54,007 nucleotides of DNA from Basidiobolus ranarum (Eukaryota; Basidiobolomycota; Basidiobolomycetes; Basidiobolales): positions 1 through 54,007 of the forward strand of contig JASJQH010000013.1 of NCBI GenBank assembly GCA_040143965.1. The letters run 5' to 3'. Shown here piece by piece: positions 51,719 to 54,007 of this stretch. Under the pieces are notes generated by a model. The model made no database searches. It worked only from the letters and a program-made list of their open reading frames with translations, and was not told the origin of the DNA. The first letter of the stretch is position 1, and each line of letters begins with the position of its first letter. The translations under genes were made by a program, and so were the position numbers.

Positions 51719-53354
51719 GTCTGCTATGTATCTTTAGTCAATAGATTATTCAAAGAGTTTGCTATATATACTATCTATTTGACTGAATACAGAGATGTCC
51801 TGAACATTAAGCAGGGAAAATGCACTTTTTTTGCCTGGATGAGCCCTGCATTCAAATCAACTACTTTGAGAAATATTCTAGCCGTAATTGGGAATAGACT
51901 TGATCCGTGACAGCGTTGAAAGTGCACGTAAAGATAACGAGGAAAATTAATTATATCATATAAGGAGGTGTGCTAGTTGTAGCGATACTGTTGTAGCGTT
52001 GCTTGGTAACTTGACACAAACATACTTTCAACTAATAATCCTCAATGAACATGATTTCAATGATCTTCTCTGCAAACCACCTCTCAATCGCTTTGTATCA
52101 TTCACAGTGAATATCCAACCTTTTAATGCCAATGCCCCTACACCTCACCTACAAGCTCTTGAAATAGTCGACATACAAATCAGATTATTTGGCTGGTGCA
52201 TCCCTGCTAGTCATAATCCCCATATCTCTTTGGCCTATACAGTATGCATGTCTTATCAAATTCACAGTTAAGCTTACTCCCAAGGGATATCTTAGAAGTG
52301 ATGTGGCTAGTACTATACAGATATGTGTTTGCATCAGGCCGATTGAGTCAATCACTGATTATTCATAGACAGCTGTGTGTAAACTAATGCGCATATAAAG
52401 TACCGAATGTGCTTCTTTTCATGCAAACACAGTTTATACGCTTCTTTAACGACATCATGCAAACACAGTGTATACGCTGCTTCTTTTTAATCGATAAATC
52501 TTGCAGTATGTTATCATGTCATTGTGTTTTCAGAGCTGGTGGATGTTATGTAGCTAGTCTGCAATAGTCACTGTCCATGTTCGAAACATTGCATAGGTTT
52601 CCACCAATTTAATTACCCAGACCAGCATCCAATATTGTCTATTCTCAACACTTCTGGCATGTATCCGCAATCCACAATCTACAATTAATATTAGCTTCAT
52701 TTGCGAAATATTTATTACTAGATATGCTGGCCATGGTAGATGAATATCTTGATACTGGTCTCATTATTGGATCTATCGTCAATATTATCTTTGCTTTTAT
52801 ACAAGCAATAGTACTCTCATTAAATATAGATATTCCTAGTTGTTTCTCTAATATATTGATATTTTCTGTCATTCTGATTGCTCTTTCATGCGATGTATCA
52901 ATTTTGTCTATTGACTCATACTATATTTAGTGGTACTGATTGATGATTGCAGGAAACTTCCATTGTTTTCTTATTATATATCTGAAGGTGCAACTGAGCC
53001 ATCCAGGAGTCAATTTGGGCAACTCTGAAATTTCAACTTCAATATTTCTAACTATACTAAATATTTGTTCAGACCTACAGTGGAGTGATATTTGACTAAA
53101 TAATGTCAACCTACTTTGATGTGATATAGAAAATAGATATAGACATAAAGAAAGGGATAAGGGTTAGTTTAACACACATGATAAAGGTAAATCACTGACT
53201 ATAGTTGTCTACCACTTGTAGAGCACCACGCATGGTAGTTGAGCTAACTATCTTTCTACCCCAATGTGGCAAATCACTATTGTGATTAACTACAAAGCAA
53301 ATGTTGTGCACCAGCAAAAAGTGATATTTTTTTTCATTCTATCACTTTTCTCTA
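51719..53354. other. AT-rich, decayed intergenic region
   Basis: Several overlapping frames on both strands (51999-52271 from a TTG, 52645-52930 on both strands, 52927-53109 minus) have no recognisable motifs and look like chance or remnant frames. Contains the direct repeat at 52420-52486. Confidence 0.5.
52420..52486 (+). repeat. Short direct repeat, ~30 bp twice
   Basis: CATGCAAACACAGT(T/G)TATACGC...TTCTTT occurs at 52420-52447 and, with a 3-bp insertion, at 52456-52486. Confidence 0.85.
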
Positions 53355-53355
53355 G

Positions 53356-53690
53356 CAGTGTTGCTTGCAGCTTAATACTCCTGAGGAGTGGTCAATAGCA
53401 AATGTTCTGCCTCTTTACAAAGGCAAAGGCAAACATAGTGATCCCAAGTCCTACAGGCCTATTTCTTTGCTACCTACTTGCAGGAAGGTGTTTGAGCTTC
53501 TCTTGGTGAAATCCATTCATGAAAGGCTTCCATGCTTTCACACTAGTCAATTTGGCTTCCTTCCTAAGCTCTCCTTGGATATGGCTGTGGTACTCAGTCA
53601 TGATAATGCTTTGCAATATCCACAAGCTGCCATTCTTTTTGATATCACCAAAGCCTTTGCCCTAAGACAAATAAAATCAATTTGATCCGG
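53356..53690 (+). mobile_element. Truncated LINE (non-LTR) reverse transcriptase fragment
   Basis: About 110 residues of a non-LTR reverse transcriptase: PEEWSIANVLPLYKGKG, YRPISLLPTCRKVFE, TSQFGFLP, and AILFDITKAF, which is the usual 'LDIxKAFD' block. The match begins abruptly after an in-frame stop at 53353-53355 and ends at about 53655, where KAF should be followed by D but runs into ALRQIKSI and a stop. The catalytic YxDD region, the endonuclease and the rest of the ORF are absent. So this is a 5'- and 3'-truncated, dead fragment. Its junction with the following sequence may be an insertion point. Confidence 0.85.
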
Positions 53691-54007
53691 ATCAGATCCA
53701 CCCTCCAAAATAGCAAAACTGGCAGAGAACTGTCACAATATTGGTAGCTTGCATTCTGCCAGGGATTTTGATGGTGTGATGGTGGTTTCTTGACAGTATT
53801 TTGATGGTATTCATACATGTTGAAATATTGATCCTCAAATTTGGCATGTGTTATTCAATATCCAGCAATTTTGCAAAAATCTAATTTTTGAATAGCAAAT
53901 TCCTGGGTTTACTGCTGTAGGAATTCAAATTAATATGCATGCCTTTATTTAGATATTTTAGGCTTTGTATTCCAGCCATAATGAGAATCAAAAAATACAA
54001 GAATCTT
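53691..54007. other. Repeat-like sequence at the right edge
   Basis: Low-complexity DNA with repeated TTTTGATGGTGTGATGGTGG / TTTTGATGGTATTC phrases. Just left of it, TGATCCGGATCA (53683-53694) is a perfect palindrome followed by GATCCACCCTCC. Likely part of a repeat element cut by the window edge. No gene. Confidence 0.4.

Noticed and set aside
51999-52271. 90-codon plus frame
   Set aside because: Starts at TTG, composition is neutral, and there is no homology I recognise; region looks decayed.

Overview
This is nuclear DNA from a fungus. The genes are split by many short introns (about 45-100 bp, GT-AG with a few GC-AG, branch points like TACTAAC). The proteins are fungal or general eukaryotic, TATA boxes lie about 40-65 bp upstream of several starts, and noncoding DNA is AT-rich. 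A vitamin B12 adenosyltransferase, a UBE3A-type HECT ligase with an AZUL zinc finger, an FSP1/AIFM2-like oxidoreductase and a bacterial-looking nonribosomal peptide synthetase (NRPS) point to an early-diverging (zygomycete-grade) lineage rather than Dikarya. Transferred bacterial NRPS genes are known from Basidiobolus, but the genus cannot be fixed from this window.

Left part (1-9 kb), accessory. A partial NRPS runs off the left edge on the minus strand. It starts in a fungal-style 5' exon with a GC-AG intron and carries a degenerate condensation motif. Next come an orphan ORF, a zinc alcohol dehydrogenase with two defects, three small secreted proteins and the single-exon FSP1-like gene.

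Middle (9-28.5 kb), mostly core genes: a NUP1/Nup153-like basket nucleoporin, an intracellular GH13 alpha-amylase, a four-TM membrane protein, a secreted M49-like metallopeptidase, a trihelix (Myb/SANT-like) regulator, mitochondrial cobalamin adenosyltransferase (MMAB), the Golgi tether p115/USO1, a small single-TM protein that may be mitochondrial, and a five-exon gene of unknown function.

28.5-34.7 kb, gene-poor. It holds two tandemly duplicated small proteins with an unusual C-x2-C-x3-H-x4-C motif, several minisatellites (one with telomere-like CCCTAA cores) and a noncoding 250-bp tandem duplication.

34.7-51.7 kb, dense core genes: GSK3 kinase, OST3/OST6 (oligosaccharyltransferase), a TBC Rab-GAP, a Rab5-type GTPase, ARP4 (chromatin), the HECT ligase and a Rolling-stone-like membrane protein. 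Several belong to the secretory and endosomal system (p115, OST3/6, Rab5, TBC), but no co-regulation is implied. The right end (51.7-54 kb) is AT-rich decayed DNA with a truncated LINE reverse transcriptase.

All calls are from reading the sequence. No database search was run, and exon boundaries are inferred from frame and splice signals. I found no convincing tRNA, rRNA, CRISPR array, or virus-derived element.
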